Assembly (NCBI RefSeq): GCF_001426885.1
Contig: NZ_LMFP01000028.1
Location: 1-64,000, forward strand
Origin: Pelomonas sp. Root1444
Lineage (GTDB): Bacteria > Pseudomonadota > Gammaproteobacteria > Burkholderiales > Burkholderiaceae_C
DNA: 64,000 bases
Direction of reading: 5' to 3'
The notes beneath the pieces are model-generated. The model was given only the letters and a program-made list of their open reading frames with translations. It ran no database searches and was not told the DNA's origin. Both the position numbers and the translations under genes were made by a program. Shown here piece by piece: positions 16,047 through 24,432 of the stretch (position 1 is its first letter; every line of letters starts with the position of its first letter).

Positions 16047-17471
16047 ATGGGAGATGCGCGTCGACGTGGCACACCAGAGCAGCGCAAGGCTGAAGCCCTT
16101 GGCCGACTGAAGACTGAGTTCGTGTCGGGACTCGGCGTCATGGATGCCAATCGGCGACAGTTCCTGCAGGCAGGCTTGCAGCCCTTTCTGGACCGGATCG
16201 GCGCCGAGCAATGGCAGGTGCGGCGGTCGCTGATCCTGCAGTCGCTACGTGATCGCGCCCCAGGGCCAATGCTGGAGACGGCGCCCTCCGTCCGGATTCG
16301 AGACGACGAGATCGGCTGGTACCTGTTCCTCGCCCAACAAGCCTTGGACGACCCGGCGTGCACGGACATCAGCCAGGCTCAGCGAATCCTGCCCTTCATC
16401 GTTGGCCTCGGGTCCAGATGGCACCACGCAGGCAAGGTCGAGGGTCTTCACCGCAAGCTGGGTGAGCTTGTTCACGACTACAAGCAGGAGCCCGACGGCC
16501 TGCTGTTCGAAATCCTAGTGGCGCTGGCCTACGCCGAGGCCGGCTGGCAGGTGACGCTGATTGAGGAGGGGCCAACGAAGACGGCTGACATGCGCGTGCA
16601 GCGGGGATCGCAAGAGTTCTTCGTGGAGTGCAAGCGCCAGGAGCGGTCCACGGACTACGCCTTAACCGAGCGCAACCTGTTCTTGCGCCAGTGGGACCGC
16701 GCCAAACCTCTTCTCCTGGCAAACCGTCAGTGGATCTGGATGCGGGGCGATTTTCACGTCGAGCTCAAAGACCTGCCGCCTTCGTTCCTCGAAGACGTGC
16801 TTCGGGCGGGCCTGCCGCTTAGGCGCCAGGAGGAGGTCCTGCACGACAGCGAGCTGGCAACCATCAGGGCGCGGCTCATCGACCGCCACGCGGTCCGGCG
16901 GCACTTCGATCGATATCAAGTCAAGGCGAACTCGCCGATGCTCGCCAAAGTCCTGGGAGGTGACTGGGCGCCTGAGAACTCGGCCACGACCATCCAGCAC
17001 ATGGTCAAGACGTCTCATCTGGCCTGGTGTGACGTACCTGTACTCGGGACCTACATCGCCGACGTGGCCTACGCGAGCGGCTTCACCCGTGAGGTCGACG
17101 CAGAAGCCTCCATCGACAAGAAGGCCAAGGACATCACGAAGCTGTTGTCGAAGGCGGTCAAGCAGGTGCCCGCCGACCGGCCATCCATCATTCACGTCGC
17201 CGCGGAAACCATGGAGGGTGCGGCCACGGAGCGGAGAAGGACGGAGAAGGTGATGGCGCGTGTGCCCGCTTTCATCACCGAGAAGCCCGTGGTTGCAGTG
17301 CGTTTCCACCGCCTGCTCGGCAACCAGCGCAGCGATCTGATGTTCGAGATGGACGAAACGGTCGACCAATTCCAGATCGATGGGGTCGACCTCACGGCCG
17401 TGCCGCACACGGTGGTGGTGCCATCTAGCACCCCAATGAGATCAGGCAGTCACTGGAACCTGTACCCGTAG
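16047..17471 (+). CDS. PD-(D/E)XK nuclease-like protein, 474 aa
   Basis: Starts MGDARRRGTPEQRKAEALG at ATG 16047 after AGGGAG; an earlier in-frame ATG has no such site. Residues ~150-200 show a nuclease-like core: E155 in LLFEILVALAYAEAGW, D181 in KTADMRV, and E194/K196 in FFVECKRQ. This matches the E...D...ExK pattern of restriction-endonuclease-like folds. The N-terminal 130 residues and the C-terminal 270 are unassigned and could supply specificity. The gene is divergent from the Cys/His protein and followed by SprT. A DNA-cleaving defence or repair role is inferred. Confidence 0.7.
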   Translation: MGDARRRGTPEQRKAEALGRLKTEFVSGLGVMDANRRQFLQAGLQPFLDRIGAEQWQVRRSLILQSLRDRAPGPMLETAPSVRIRDDEIGWYLFLAQQALDDPACTDISQAQRILPFIVGLGSRWHHAGKVEGLHRKLGELVHDYKQEPDGLLFEILVALAYAEAGWQVTLIEEGPTKTADMRVQRGSQEFFVECKRQERSTDYALTERNLFLRQWDRAKPLLLANRQWIWMRGDFHVELKDLPPSFLEDVLRAGLPLRRQEEVLHDSELATIRARLIDRHAVRRHFDRYQVKANSPMLAKVLGGDWAPENSATTIQHMVKTSHLAWCDVPVLGTYIADVAYASGFTREVDAEASIDKKAKDITKLLSKAVKQVPADRPSIIHVAAETMEGAATERRRTEKVMARVPAFITEKPVVAVRFHRLLGNQRSDLMFEMDETVDQFQIDGVDLTAVPHTVVVPSSTPMRSGSHWNLYP

Positions 17472-17519
17472 CGCCACGAAGACGAGTGCCGACGCCAGGT
17501 GCCGCTTGTTTGGCATGTT

Positions 17520-17539
17520 TGTGGATTGCACAATCCACA
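17520..17539. promoter_or_regulatory. 20-bp inverted repeat abutting the SprT start
   Basis: TGTGGATTG and CAATCCACA are perfect 9-bp arms around CA. The repeat ends one base before the ATG at 17541, in place of a ribosome-binding site. It could be an operator that blocks transcription or translation of the SprT-DUF5131 unit. Confidence 0.6.
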
Positions 17540-17540
17540 C

Positions 17541-18347
17541 ATGGAGCCCACCGCCACCACCTACGACGAACTGCGAGGGGCGTACGACTTCTTCAACAAG
17601 GCACTGTTCGAAGACAAGCTGCCGCCTTGCCTGCTGACGCTTCAGCGCGAGAAACGCACCTACGGCTACTTCAGCGCCGCACGCTTCGGCAACCGCTCTG
17701 GCCACACGACCGACGAGATTGCCCTCAACCCTGAGTACTTCGCCCTAGTCCCGGTGATCGAGACGCTGCAGACCATCGCCCATGAAATGGTCCACCTCTG
17801 GCAGGCGCATTACGGCGCGCCCGGCCGCGCGAGGTATCACAACGCGCAGTGGGCGGACAAGATGGAGTCCATCGGCCTGATGCCGTCCAGCACCGGCGAG
17901 CCGGGCGGCCGGCGGGTTGGCGACGTGATGGCGGACTACGTGATCCCGAACAGCCGCTTCGTCGTGGCCGTCGACGAACTGGTCGGCAAGCACCGGTTCG
18001 GCATTACCTGGTTCGACCGCTTCACACCGCCCCAGCCGCTGCATCCCGTGGCCACGGCCGAGAAGCTGGGGCCGGTCACCGCCAGCGCGCTGGCTATCGC
18101 CTCCGCTGAAGGTGTCCAGGTGGTTCCCAAGGCCCTGGCCGCGTCGGCGGTTAACCGCAGCAACAGAGACAAGTACACCTGCCCGGGCTGCACCATCAAC
18201 GTCTGGGGCAAGCCGGCGTTGCGCCTGGCCTGCCTCACCTGCGGGCTTGAACTTGTGCCCGAAACCCTGGACGCTCGCGAATTGGTGCTGGCCATCGGCC
18301 GCTCCAAGCCGCGTTCCCCGCTTACCCCCTCACGGAGACGCTCATGA
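17541..18347 (+). CDS. SprT-like zinc metalloprotease
   Basis: 268 aa. The metalloprotease signature HEMVH (H81-E82-x2-H85) lies in the SprT-like domain (residues ~8-160). A C-terminal zinc ribbon follows (CPGCTINVWG, then LACLTCG, about residues 213-240), as in SprT/Spartan proteins, which degrade DNA-protein crosslinks. The start is set by MEPTATTYDELRGAYDFFN, the normal beginning of the domain. The stop overlaps the DUF5131 start (ATGA). Free-standing SprT-like genes are common in mobile islands; their substrate there is not known. Confidence 0.85.
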   Translation: MEPTATTYDELRGAYDFFNKALFEDKLPPCLLTLQREKRTYGYFSAARFGNRSGHTTDEIALNPEYFALVPVIETLQTIAHEMVHLWQAHYGAPGRARYHNAQWADKMESIGLMPSSTGEPGGRRVGDVMADYVIPNSRFVVAVDELVGKHRFGITWFDRFTPPQPLHPVATAEKLGPVTASALAIASAEGVQVVPKALAASAVNRSNRDKYTCPGCTINVWGKPALRLACLTCGLELVPETLDARELVLAIGRSKPRSPLTPSRRRS

Positions 18348-19093
18348 CCACCATCAGCCGCATCGAGTGGACCGAACAGACCTGGAACCCCGTCGTGGGG
18401 TGCACCAAGATCTCCCCGGGCTGCAAGAACTGCTACGCCGAGACAATGGCACGGCGCCTGAAGGCCATGGGTGCGCCCGGCTACGAGAACGGCTTCACGC
18501 TGACGCTGCTGCCGAACCGGCTGGGCGATCCTCTCAAGCGCAACAAGCGGACGATCTACTTCCTGAACTCGATGTCCGACCTGTTCCACGAGAAGGTACC
18601 GGACGCCTACATCGAGCAGGTGCTGGACGTCGTCGCGCGCACGCCGCAGCACACTTACCAGATCCTCACCAAGCGTGCCCAGCGCATGGCGCGCTTCTTC
18701 GCCCGCGGCCGCCAGGTGCCGCCGAACGCCTGGATGGGCGTGTCTGTCGAAAACCGCAAGCATGGCGTGCCGCGCATTGACCACCTGCGCCAGGTGCCCG
18801 CCCGCATCCGCTTCCTGTCGGTCGAGCCACTGCTGGAGCACGTGGGCCCGCTCGACCTGGCGGACATCCATTGGGTCATCGTCGGCGGGGAGTCCGGAGC
18901 GAAGGCGCGGCCGATGGACCCCGGCTGGGTCGAGGACGTGCGCCGGCAATGCGAAGAGCAGCGCGTGGCCTTCTTCTTCAAGCAATGGGGCGGCTGGGGC
19001 GCAGACGGCAAGAAGCGGTCCAAGCATGCCAACGGCCGCGAGCTGCTGGGCCGGACGTGGGACGCGATGCCCGAGGTCGAAGCCTTGGTGTGA
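18344..19093 (+). CDS. DUF5131 (phage Gp37/Gp68) three-Cys-motif protein
   Basis: 249 aa with the family hallmark near the N terminus: RIEWTEQTWNPVVGC and then a CX6CX2C set (C20, C27, C30). Further conserved segments are KRTIYFLNSMSDLFHE, WMGVSVEN and FLSVEPLLEHVG, then IVGGESG and FFFKQWGG near the end. The three cysteines suggest an iron-sulfur, radical-SAM-like centre; the reaction is unknown. The family is defined by its partner TcmP, found here in convergent orientation at 19110-19964. It is coupled to the SprT gene by an ATGA overlap. Confidence 0.9.
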   Translation: MTTISRIEWTEQTWNPVVGCTKISPGCKNCYAETMARRLKAMGAPGYENGFTLTLLPNRLGDPLKRNKRTIYFLNSMSDLFHEKVPDAYIEQVLDVVARTPQHTYQILTKRAQRMARFFARGRQVPPNAWMGVSVENRKHGVPRIDHLRQVPARIRFLSVEPLLEHVGPLDLADIHWVIVGGESGAKARPMDPGWVEDVRRQCEEQRVAFFFKQWGGWGADGKKRSKHANGRELLGRTWDAMPEVEALV

Positions 19094-19109
19094 CCCTCCA
19101 GGCCGGCAC

Positions 19110-19964
19110 TCAACCGAACAGCTCGAGGTTGGCCGGCTTGGCCACGTCGTCCCAGACCTTGTTGGCCAGGGGATGGCGGCTGAACTCCACCAGCCGATAC
19201 AGCGGCGCGTTGCGGTCGCCACGAATCAACGGCATGTGCCGGGCTGACGTGAAGTCGAGCTTCTTCACCGCATCCAACCAGTAGTTGAAGAAGGCTTCCC
19301 GCAGGCTGACCTTGGCCATTTGTGAATGGTCGACGTGGGTTCGCCATCCTGGCGCAGCGTCGTCGAACCGTGCCCGGGCGTCGTCGAGCGCGATGTCGAC
19401 GTTGCGCTGGAGGTCCATCGTGCTGAAGTGCACCAGCAGGTCCACCTTGGGCAGCTTGGCCAGGGCCTGCAGGATGCCGAAGCTCAGGTACGAGAGGTTG
19501 TAGGGGTCGATGTAGGCCAGAACCAGGGCGCCCGACGGCACTGTGGCAGCCATCCTGGGGGCCGTCTCTGCCGCGGGGCCGGTGAACTCCTGGACCGGCG
19601 CGTTGAGCGCCCGCAGGCGGGCGGCGCAAGCCTGGGCGCGCTCGGGCTCGATATCGCCAATGAGCATGCGGGTGAATGGCACCCCGTGTGCCTGGGAGCG
19701 ACGCCAGGCCACCAGCGCACCACCGTCGCGTGTGAAGGATTCGCCTTCAACCTGGATGCGCCCGGGGCCGCAGAACGGGTCGATGTAGACACGCTGCGGC
19801 CACTTGGCGCGGGCCTGGCGCGTGCCGCCAAGCCACTTGGCCAGCAGTGTGTGCTTGTCGTCGGGCACCCACCGTCCAACGCCCGTCTCCTTTGGCCCGC
19901 GTTCAACCTTCAAGTCTGGACACGGGTCTGGGTCGACCGGCAGAACGAAACGTTGCTTCACCAT
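19110..19964 (-). CDS. tcmP: three-Cys-motif partner protein
   Basis: 284 aa. Typical TcmP segments are YIDPFCGPGRI (about residues 60-70), FIGDIEPERAQACAARL-like (about 100-117), LVLAYIDPYNLSYLSFG and LLVHFSTMDLQRN. The fold suggests a methyltransferase-like nucleotide-binding core. The ATG at 19964 is preceded by AGGGAGGG, which decides this start over the much longer open frame. The gene is convergent with its usual partner DUF5131, 16 bp between stops. Genes for this pair are normally co-directional, so the convergent layout is a little unusual. Confidence 0.88.
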   Translation of the reverse strand: MVKQRFVLPVDPDPCPDLKVERGPKETGVGRWVPDDKHTLLAKWLGGTRQARAKWPQRVYIDPFCGPGRIQVEGESFTRDGGALVAWRRSQAHGVPFTRMLIGDIEPERAQACAARLRALNAPVQEFTGPAAETAPRMAATVPSGALVLAYIDPYNLSYLSFGILQALAKLPKVDLLVHFSTMDLQRNVDIALDDARARFDDAAPGWRTHVDHSQMAKVSLREAFFNYWLDAVKKLDFTSARHMPLIRGDRNAPLYRLVEFSRHPLANKVWDDVAKPANLELFG

Positions 19965-20258
19965 CAAGCCCTCCCTGGGATTGCTGCATGAACTGGCGCC
20001 GACGCTTGACCTGCGACGGCGCGCCATGATCGCCGCTAACCGGCCAGCGTGGCGGGAGGGGCGCTCAGGTGCACCCGGCGGCGCGCCCGGATGTCGCGCC
20101 AGGGCATCAGTCACGTCGTTCGTCGCTGCTACATTCGCTTCCGAGGCGCGGCTTCCGCCCGTCTCCCTGCTTTTCCTCCCTGAGCAGGAGCCTGGTCGTG
20201 ACAGCGATAGGGCTTTGCAACCCCGGCATTGCGTCCGGGGTTTTTCTTTTGCGGCTGG
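19965..20258. other. gene-free stretch upstream of tcmP
   Basis: About 290 bp carrying the tcmP promoter side and, at its right end, a rho-independent terminator for plus-strand transcripts. No credible coding frame, no tRNA cloverleaf and no recognised small RNA. The presence of a terminator without an upstream plus-strand gene hints at a small RNA or at a truncated older gene. Confidence 0.35.
20221..20250 (+). terminator. rho-independent terminator
   Basis: CCCCGG (20221-20226) and CCGGGG (20235-20240) pair around an 8-base loop (CATTGCGT), followed by TTTTTCTTTT. A textbook intrinsic terminator on the plus strand. There is no plus-strand gene directly before it. Confidence 0.8.
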
Positions 20259-20550
20259 CGGGTGTCTGGAGGCAGGGTCGAGCACGGCGGCAAGTGGGCG
20301 CCGGTCAAGGTCCATCGCAATGTGTTCACCAACGGTATCGGTGGTGAAACCTGGGCCTTGCAGGCCCGCATGTTCATGCGCGCATTCGAACCGGGGCTCG
20401 CCGGAGGGCCTGACGATCTACATCCTGTGCACGCTGCGATCTCTCGACGGCGACCCGGAGATCCACGCACAGGGGATGCACGCACTGGCTGCCACGAACT
20501 GGGTGCGCCAGGATCTGCCGGTGCGCGTGCCGGTGCAGGCGCTGGCTTGA
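20259..20550 (+). pseudogene. frameshifted, 5'-truncated gene remnant
   Basis: One frame reads KWAPVKVHRNVFTNGIGGE, then TWALQARMFMRAFEPG, and then turns to nonsense. From about 20390 the +1 frame continues naturally as SPEGLTIYILCTLRSLDGD and ends PVRVPVQALA at 20550. A single inserted base in the EPG/SPEG region would join both parts. The 5' end fades out at the terminator, so it is also truncated. I do not recognise the family. The remnant marks the seam between the transposon-linked island and the copper genes. Confidence 0.5.
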
Positions 20551-20605
20551 GTTGTGCCCCCGCCGACAGACCGTCTGCCGAGGTGGCGGGGCGTCAAACC
20601 AGCCG

Positions 20606-20833
20606 CTACTTCTTTTCTCGGGTGTCGTTGCCCTGCTGGTGATGCCCGCCGTGGTGATGCCCAAACAGATGCATCAGCGGGCACGCCAAGAGGAACAGGA
20701 AGGGAATCGCCTGCGTGAAGTGCGTCAGATGCTCGGTCAGCAGGTAATACAGGCCGACGAGGCCAGCGACGAGCATGAACGCACCCGCCGGTGTCTGCCA
20801 TACGGCCTTGCGGGTTGGCTGCATGTTGTCCAT
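20606..20833 (-). CDS. DUF2933 small membrane protein
   Basis: 75 aa starting MDNMQPTRKAVWQTPAG. One or two membrane segments (FMLVAGLVGLYYLLTEH and FLFLLACPLMHLFGHHH) and a His-rich end (HHHGGHHQQ) are typical of DUF2933 proteins in copper and mercury islands. The CPLMH..HHH cluster could bind Cu or Ag at the membrane. It is the second gene after copZ on the minus strand, 109 bp downstream. Confidence 0.8.
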   Translation of the reverse strand: MDNMQPTRKAVWQTPAGAFMLVAGLVGLYYLLTEHLTHFTQAIPFLFLLACPLMHLFGHHHGGHHQQGNDTREKK

Positions 20834-20942
20834 GGCGTGTTCCTTTCGTTGGCTGCAACGAGAGCTTTGATCGAGACCGTCCGCAGGTGCTTGATCCGCG
20901 TCAACTCCGGATGCTGATGACGCGGACCATAGCCCCTTTGGT

Positions 20943-21203
20943 TCAGCGACTGCCGCAGCCGCAGCAACTACCTGCCGGCTTTTCGGACGTGACGTTGGTC
21001 GGCGCGATGGATGTCGGGCTGTATCCCGCGTCCTTGATGGCTTCAGCCAGCTCCTCCGCATCGGCGGAGCTGGGCTCGACCTGCACGCGATGAGTTGCCA
21101 GGTCGATCTGCACAGTGGCTGCGTTGTCCACGGCCTTCAGCGCCTTGGTGATGGTGCTGACGCAGTGACCGCAGGTCATGTCGTTAACTTCGAAGGCAAT
21201 CAT
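20943..21203 (-). CDS. copZ: copper chaperone with HMA domain (CopZ-like)
   Basis: 86 aa. A single heavy-metal-associated domain, MIAFEVNDMTCGHCVSTITK, carries the MTCxxC site (C11, C14). The C-terminal extension ends in CCGCGSR, an extra thiol cluster. It carries Cu(I) in the cytoplasm and hands it to CopA. ATG 21203 follows AGGAGGAC, which fixes the start. It is divergent from copA with back-to-back MerR-type promoters at 21238-21349. Confidence 0.88.
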   Translation of the reverse strand: MIAFEVNDMTCGHCVSTITKALKAVDNAATVQIDLATHRVQVEPSSADAEELAEAIKDAGYSPTSIAPTNVTSEKPAGSCCGCGSR

Positions 21204-21237
21204 GGTGTCCTCCTGGGACTGGGTTGGTGACAGCTGG

Positions 21238-21268
21238 ACTTTCGAGCCTCCTACAGTTGGAAGGTCAA
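21238..21268 (-). promoter_or_regulatory. CueR-type promoter for copZ
   Basis: On the minus strand: -35 TTGACC, a 19-bp spacer holding the dyad ACCTTCC...GGAGGCT, and a weak -10 GAAAGT. The overlong 19-bp spacer and operator position are those of MerR/CueR-activated promoters. Confidence 0.6.
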
Positions 21269-21318
21269 GCCATACCGGCGCAGAATCCCTAAAGAAAGTG
21301 AACAAATTCCACGGCCCC

Positions 21319-21349
21319 TTGACCTTGCCAATGTTGGAACCTTGACGAT
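21319..21349 (+). promoter_or_regulatory. CueR-type promoter for copA
   Basis: TTGACC (21319-21324), a 19-bp spacer containing ACCTTGCCA...TGGAACCT, then GACGAT (21344-21349). The spacing fits a CueR-activated promoter; the right half of the dyad is imperfect. Confidence 0.6.
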
Positions 21350-21378
21350 GCCGTCATCGAACAGCATCTGAGGTCGCC

Positions 21379-23790
21379 ATGAGCATCGCCGCACTCTCCA
21401 ATCCGCACGGCATCAAGCTTCAAGTCACGGGCATGACCTGCGCTTCCTGTGTCATGCGCGTCGAGAAGACTCTCGAAGCGGTGCCGGGCGTGCAGTCGGC
21501 CAGCGTCAACCTGGCGACCGAGGAAGCCACGGTCAGTTCTGACAGTTCGGTCAGCGCGGACGTGCTCGCCGCTGCGGTTCGCAAGGCGGGTTACGACGTT
21601 GCCACCTCGCAGACCGTCCTGCAGGTCGAGGGCATGACGTGCGCGTCCTGCGTCGGCCGCGTGGAGCGCGCGCTGATGAAGGTCGCGGGTGTTTCCAGCG
21701 CCTCGGTCAACCTCGGTACGGAACGGGCCTCGGTGAAAGCGCTCTCTACCGTCCCTGTCGCTGTGCTGAAGGCGGCGGTCGACAAGGCTGGCTACATCGC
21801 GCACGAGCTGAAGAACGAAGGGAAGCAGCCGCCCAGCAAAGCCGCCGATTGGTGGCCTGTGGCTGCCAGCGGCGCGCTGACCCTGCCGCTGATTGCCCCG
21901 ATGCTGCTGCAGCTCTTCGGCGTTGCGTGGGCGCTGAACGGCTGGGTGCAGCTCGCTCTCGCGACGCCGGTGCAGTTCTGGCTGGGATGGCGCTTCTACC
22001 GCGCCGGCTGGAAGGCGGTGATGGCGAAGACGGGCAACATGGACCTCCTCGTCGCCCTCGGCACGTCTGCGGCCTACGGCTTGTCCATCTACCTGCTCAT
22101 CAAACATGCCGAGCACGGCATGCCCCATCTGTACTTCGAGGCTTCCGCAGCCGTCATTACGCTGGTGCTGTTGGGCAAGTGGTTGGAGCACCGTGCCAAG
22201 CGCCAAACCGCCGATGCCATCCGCGCGCTCAACGCCCTGAAGCCTGCCACGGCACGGGTGCGCCGCAACGGCGTCGAGTCCGACATACCTGTGGACCAGG
22301 TGGCCGTCGGCGAGCTGGTCATCGTCCGGCCAGGTGATCGCGTGGCGGTGGACGGCGAAATCGTCGAAGGTCGCAGCCACATCGATGAATCGCTCATCAC
22401 GGGCGAGAGCCTTCCCATTGCCAAGAACGTCGGCGACAAGGTGACAGGAGGCGCAGTCAACGCCGAAGGCGTACTGCTCGTCCGCACGACCGCCATCGGC
22501 GCTGAGACGACCTTGGCCCGCATCATCCGCATGGTCGAGTCGGCCCAGGCGGCCAAGGCGCCCATCCAACGCATCGTCGACCGGGTCAGCGCGGTGTTCG
22601 TCCCCGTGGTGCTGGGCATCGCCCTGGCAACCTTCCTTGGGTGGGTGGGGTTCACCGGAAATTGGGAGGCGGCTCTCATCAACGCTGTGGCGGTCTTGGT
22701 CATTGCATGCCCCTGCGCTCTCGGCCTGGCGACTCCAACCGCCATCATGGCCGGCACCGGCGTGGCGGCCCGCCACGGCATCCTCATCAAGGACGCCGAG
22801 GCGCTCGAAGTCGCGCACGCGGTGACGGTCGTTGCCTTCGACAAGACGGGCACATTGACCGAGGGCAAGCCCTCGCTCGCGGCGATAGAGCCCGCCGAGG
22901 GAGTAACGCGCGAAGACGTGCTGCGCTTCGCCGCGGCACTCCAACGGTCGAGCAGCCACCCGCTGGCCGCCGCGATCATGGACAGGGTGCGCGATGAACG
23001 CGTGTCGGTGCCCGAGGCGCACCAGGTCGCGGCGCTGCCAGGTCGTGGTGTGGAGGGGCTCGTGCGCGGCCAGAGGTTGACCCTCGGCAGCACCCGCCTG
23101 CTGCGGGAACTGGGGCTGGAGGAAGGCTCGGCGCGGCATGCCGCTTACCAGCTCGAAGGCCAAGGCAAGACCGTGTCCTGGCTCATCGGCTCACAAGGTG
23201 ACGAACGGCGCGTGCTCGGCCTCCTGGCGTTTGGAGATACGGTCAAAGCGACAGCCGGCGCGGCCGTGGCCAGGCTTCATGAACTCGGCATCAGGACCGT
23301 CATGTTGACGGGCGACAACCGAGGAGCTGCTGAAGCCGTGGCGAGGCAGTTGGGCATCGACGAGGTCCACGCCGAGGTCTTGCCCGGTGACAAGGCGAGC
23401 GTCGTCAAGGCGTTGCGCGACGCCGGTGAGGTGGTCGCTTTTGTCGGCGACGGCCTGAACGACGGCCCGGCGCTGGCGGCGGCATCCGTGTCGTACGCGA
23501 TGGCAGGAGGCGCCGACGTTGCGACCGAGACAGCCGGTATCACGCTGATGCGCGGCGACCCGCGGCTGGTGGCGGACTCGCTCGACGTGTCGCGCCGCAC
23601 ATACTCAAAAATTAAGCAGGGCTTGTTCTGGGCCTTCGGCTACAACGTGTTGGGCATCCCGCTGGCGGCACTCGGGCTGCTGAACCCGGTGATTGCCGGA
23701 GCAGCGATGGCCTTCAGCAGCGTGAGCGTCGTGGCCAACGCGCTGACCCTGCGCCGCTGGCGCGGCGCGACCGATACCCCTGCATCGTGA
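21379..23790 (+). CDS. copA: Cu(I)-exporting P1B-type ATPase CopA
   Basis: 803 aa. Two N-terminal HMA domains each show GMTCASC (C21/C24 and C88/C91). The actuator motif is in [10 protein letters not shown], the metal-transport motif CPC is at 444-446, the phosphorylated aspartate D488 is in DKTGT, and the ATP hinge is [10 protein letters not shown]. The last helices hold YNVLG and MAFSSVSV, typical of P1B-1 Cu/Ag pumps. It exports Cu(I) across the inner membrane. It is divergent from copZ and followed by cueR after 26 bp. Full length with no damage seen. Confidence 0.95.
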   Translation: MSIAALSNPHGIKLQVTGMTCASCVMRVEKTLEAVPGVQSASVNLATEEATVSSDSSVSADVLAAAVRKAGYDVATSQTVLQVEGMTCASCVGRVERALMKVAGVSSASVNLGTERASVKALSTVPVAVLKAAVDKAGYIAHELKNEGKQPPSKAADWWPVAASGALTLPLIAPMLLQLFGVAWALNGWVQLALATPVQFWLGWRFYRAGWKAVMAKTGNMDLLVALGTSAAYGLSIYLLIKHAEHGMPHLYFEASAAVITLVLLGKWLEHRAKRQTADAIRALNALKPATARVRRNGVESDIPVDQVAVGELVIVRPGDRVAVDGEIVEGRSHIDESLITGESLPIAKNVGDKVTGGAVNAEGVLLVRTTAIGAETTLARIIRMVESAQAAKAPIQRIVDRVSAVFVPVVLGIALATFLGWVGFTGNWEAALINAVAVLVIACPCALGLATPTAIMAGTGVAARHGILIKDAEALEVAHAVTVVAFDKTGTLTEGKPSLAAIEPAEGVTREDVLRFAAALQRSSSHPLAAAIMDRVRDERVSVPEAHQVAALPGRGVEGLVRGQRLTLGSTRLLRELGLEEGSARHAAYQLEGQGKTVSWLIGSQGDERRVLGLLAFGDTVKATAGAAVARLHELGIRTVMLTGDNRGAAEAVARQLGIDEVHAEVLPGDKASVVKALRDAGEVVAFVGDGLNDGPALAAASVSYAMAGGADVATETAGITLMRGDPRLVADSLDVSRRTYSKIKQGLFWAFGYNVLGIPLAALGLLNPVIAGAAMAFSSVSVVANALTLRRWRGATDTPAS

Positions 23791-23816
23791 ATCACGACCA
23801 GATGAGGACCAGACAG

Positions 23817-24287
23817 ATGAGCATGAACATCGGCGAAGCGGCGAAGGCATCGGGCGTGTCGGCCAAGATGATTCGGCACTATGAAAGCGTCGGCCTGTTC
23901 CCGGAAGCGGCGCGGACCGAGTCGGGGTACCGGCAGTACACCGACAAGGAGGTCTCCACGCTGCGGTTCATACGCCAGTCCCGCGACCTCGGGTTCTCCA
24001 TCGAGCAAATCCGCGAACTGCTCAGCCTGTGGCAGAACCGCAAACGTCCCAGTCGCCAAGTTCGGGCATTGGCTCAGGCCCACATCGTGGAACTGGACGA
24101 GAAGCTCAAGGAACTGCATGCGATGAAGGCGACGCTCGAACATCTCGTTCAGTGCTGCCACGGTGACGAGCGCCCGGACTGCCCCATCATCGATACGCTC
24201 GCGCAAGACGCCCCGGCGGTGCAGCATGCGGCGCACGGCAAGACGTCAGGCTTACGACCTGGGCGTCACCCCCTGAAGGCAAGCTAG
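23817..24287 (+). CDS. cueR: Cu(I)-responsive MerR-family regulator
   Basis: 156 aa. MerR HTH at residues 4-40 (NIGEAAKASGVSAKMIRHYE), a dimerisation helix, and a metal loop with C114 and C122 separated by seven residues (CHGDERPDC), the CueR Cu(I) site. C113 gives an additional thiol. A His-containing tail follows. ATG 23817 gives MSMNIGEAAK; GAGGACC lies upstream. It probably activates the three 19-bp-spacer promoters at 21238, 21319 and 24336. Confidence 0.93.
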   Translation: MSMNIGEAAKASGVSAKMIRHYESVGLFPEAARTESGYRQYTDKEVSTLRFIRQSRDLGFSIEQIRELLSLWQNRKRPSRQVRALAQAHIVELDEKLKELHAMKATLEHLVQCCHGDERPDCPIIDTLAQDAPAVQHAAHGKTSGLRPGRHPLKAS

Positions 24288-24335
24288 ACCAGTCCGCAGG
24301 CATGCTCCTCGAAGATGAAACGAGGCGCTAACCGC

Positions 24336-24366
24336 TTGACCTTGTCACAGTGGCAGGGTTTACGAT
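24336..24366 (+). promoter_or_regulatory. CueR-type promoter of the cop operon
   Basis: TTGACC (24336-24341), a 19-bp spacer with dyad ACCTTG...CAGGGT, then TACGAT (24361-24366). The clearest MerR-type promoter of the region, heading the operon 24433-28927. Confidence 0.78.
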
Positions 24367-24432
24367 GCTTTGTGAAACGGGGTCGCTCGAGACCCCGATA
24401 GCCTGACACCTGTCCTATTTGTTGCCTTGCGT

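Noticed and set aside
19965-20315. N-terminal extension of TcmP by about 117 codons
   Set aside because: A strong AGGGAGGG site sits right before ATG 19964 and the TcmP family starts there; the extension crosses a terminator region.
21289-23163. Long minus-strand open frame (over 600 codons) opposite copA
   Set aside because: Composition is His/Arg/Gly-rich without domain pattern; it is the antisense of a perfect CopA gene and reflects high third-position GC.
24288-24340. Terminator after cueR
   Set aside because: CTCG/CGAG arms can pair but no T-run follows, and the CueR-type promoter begins at once.
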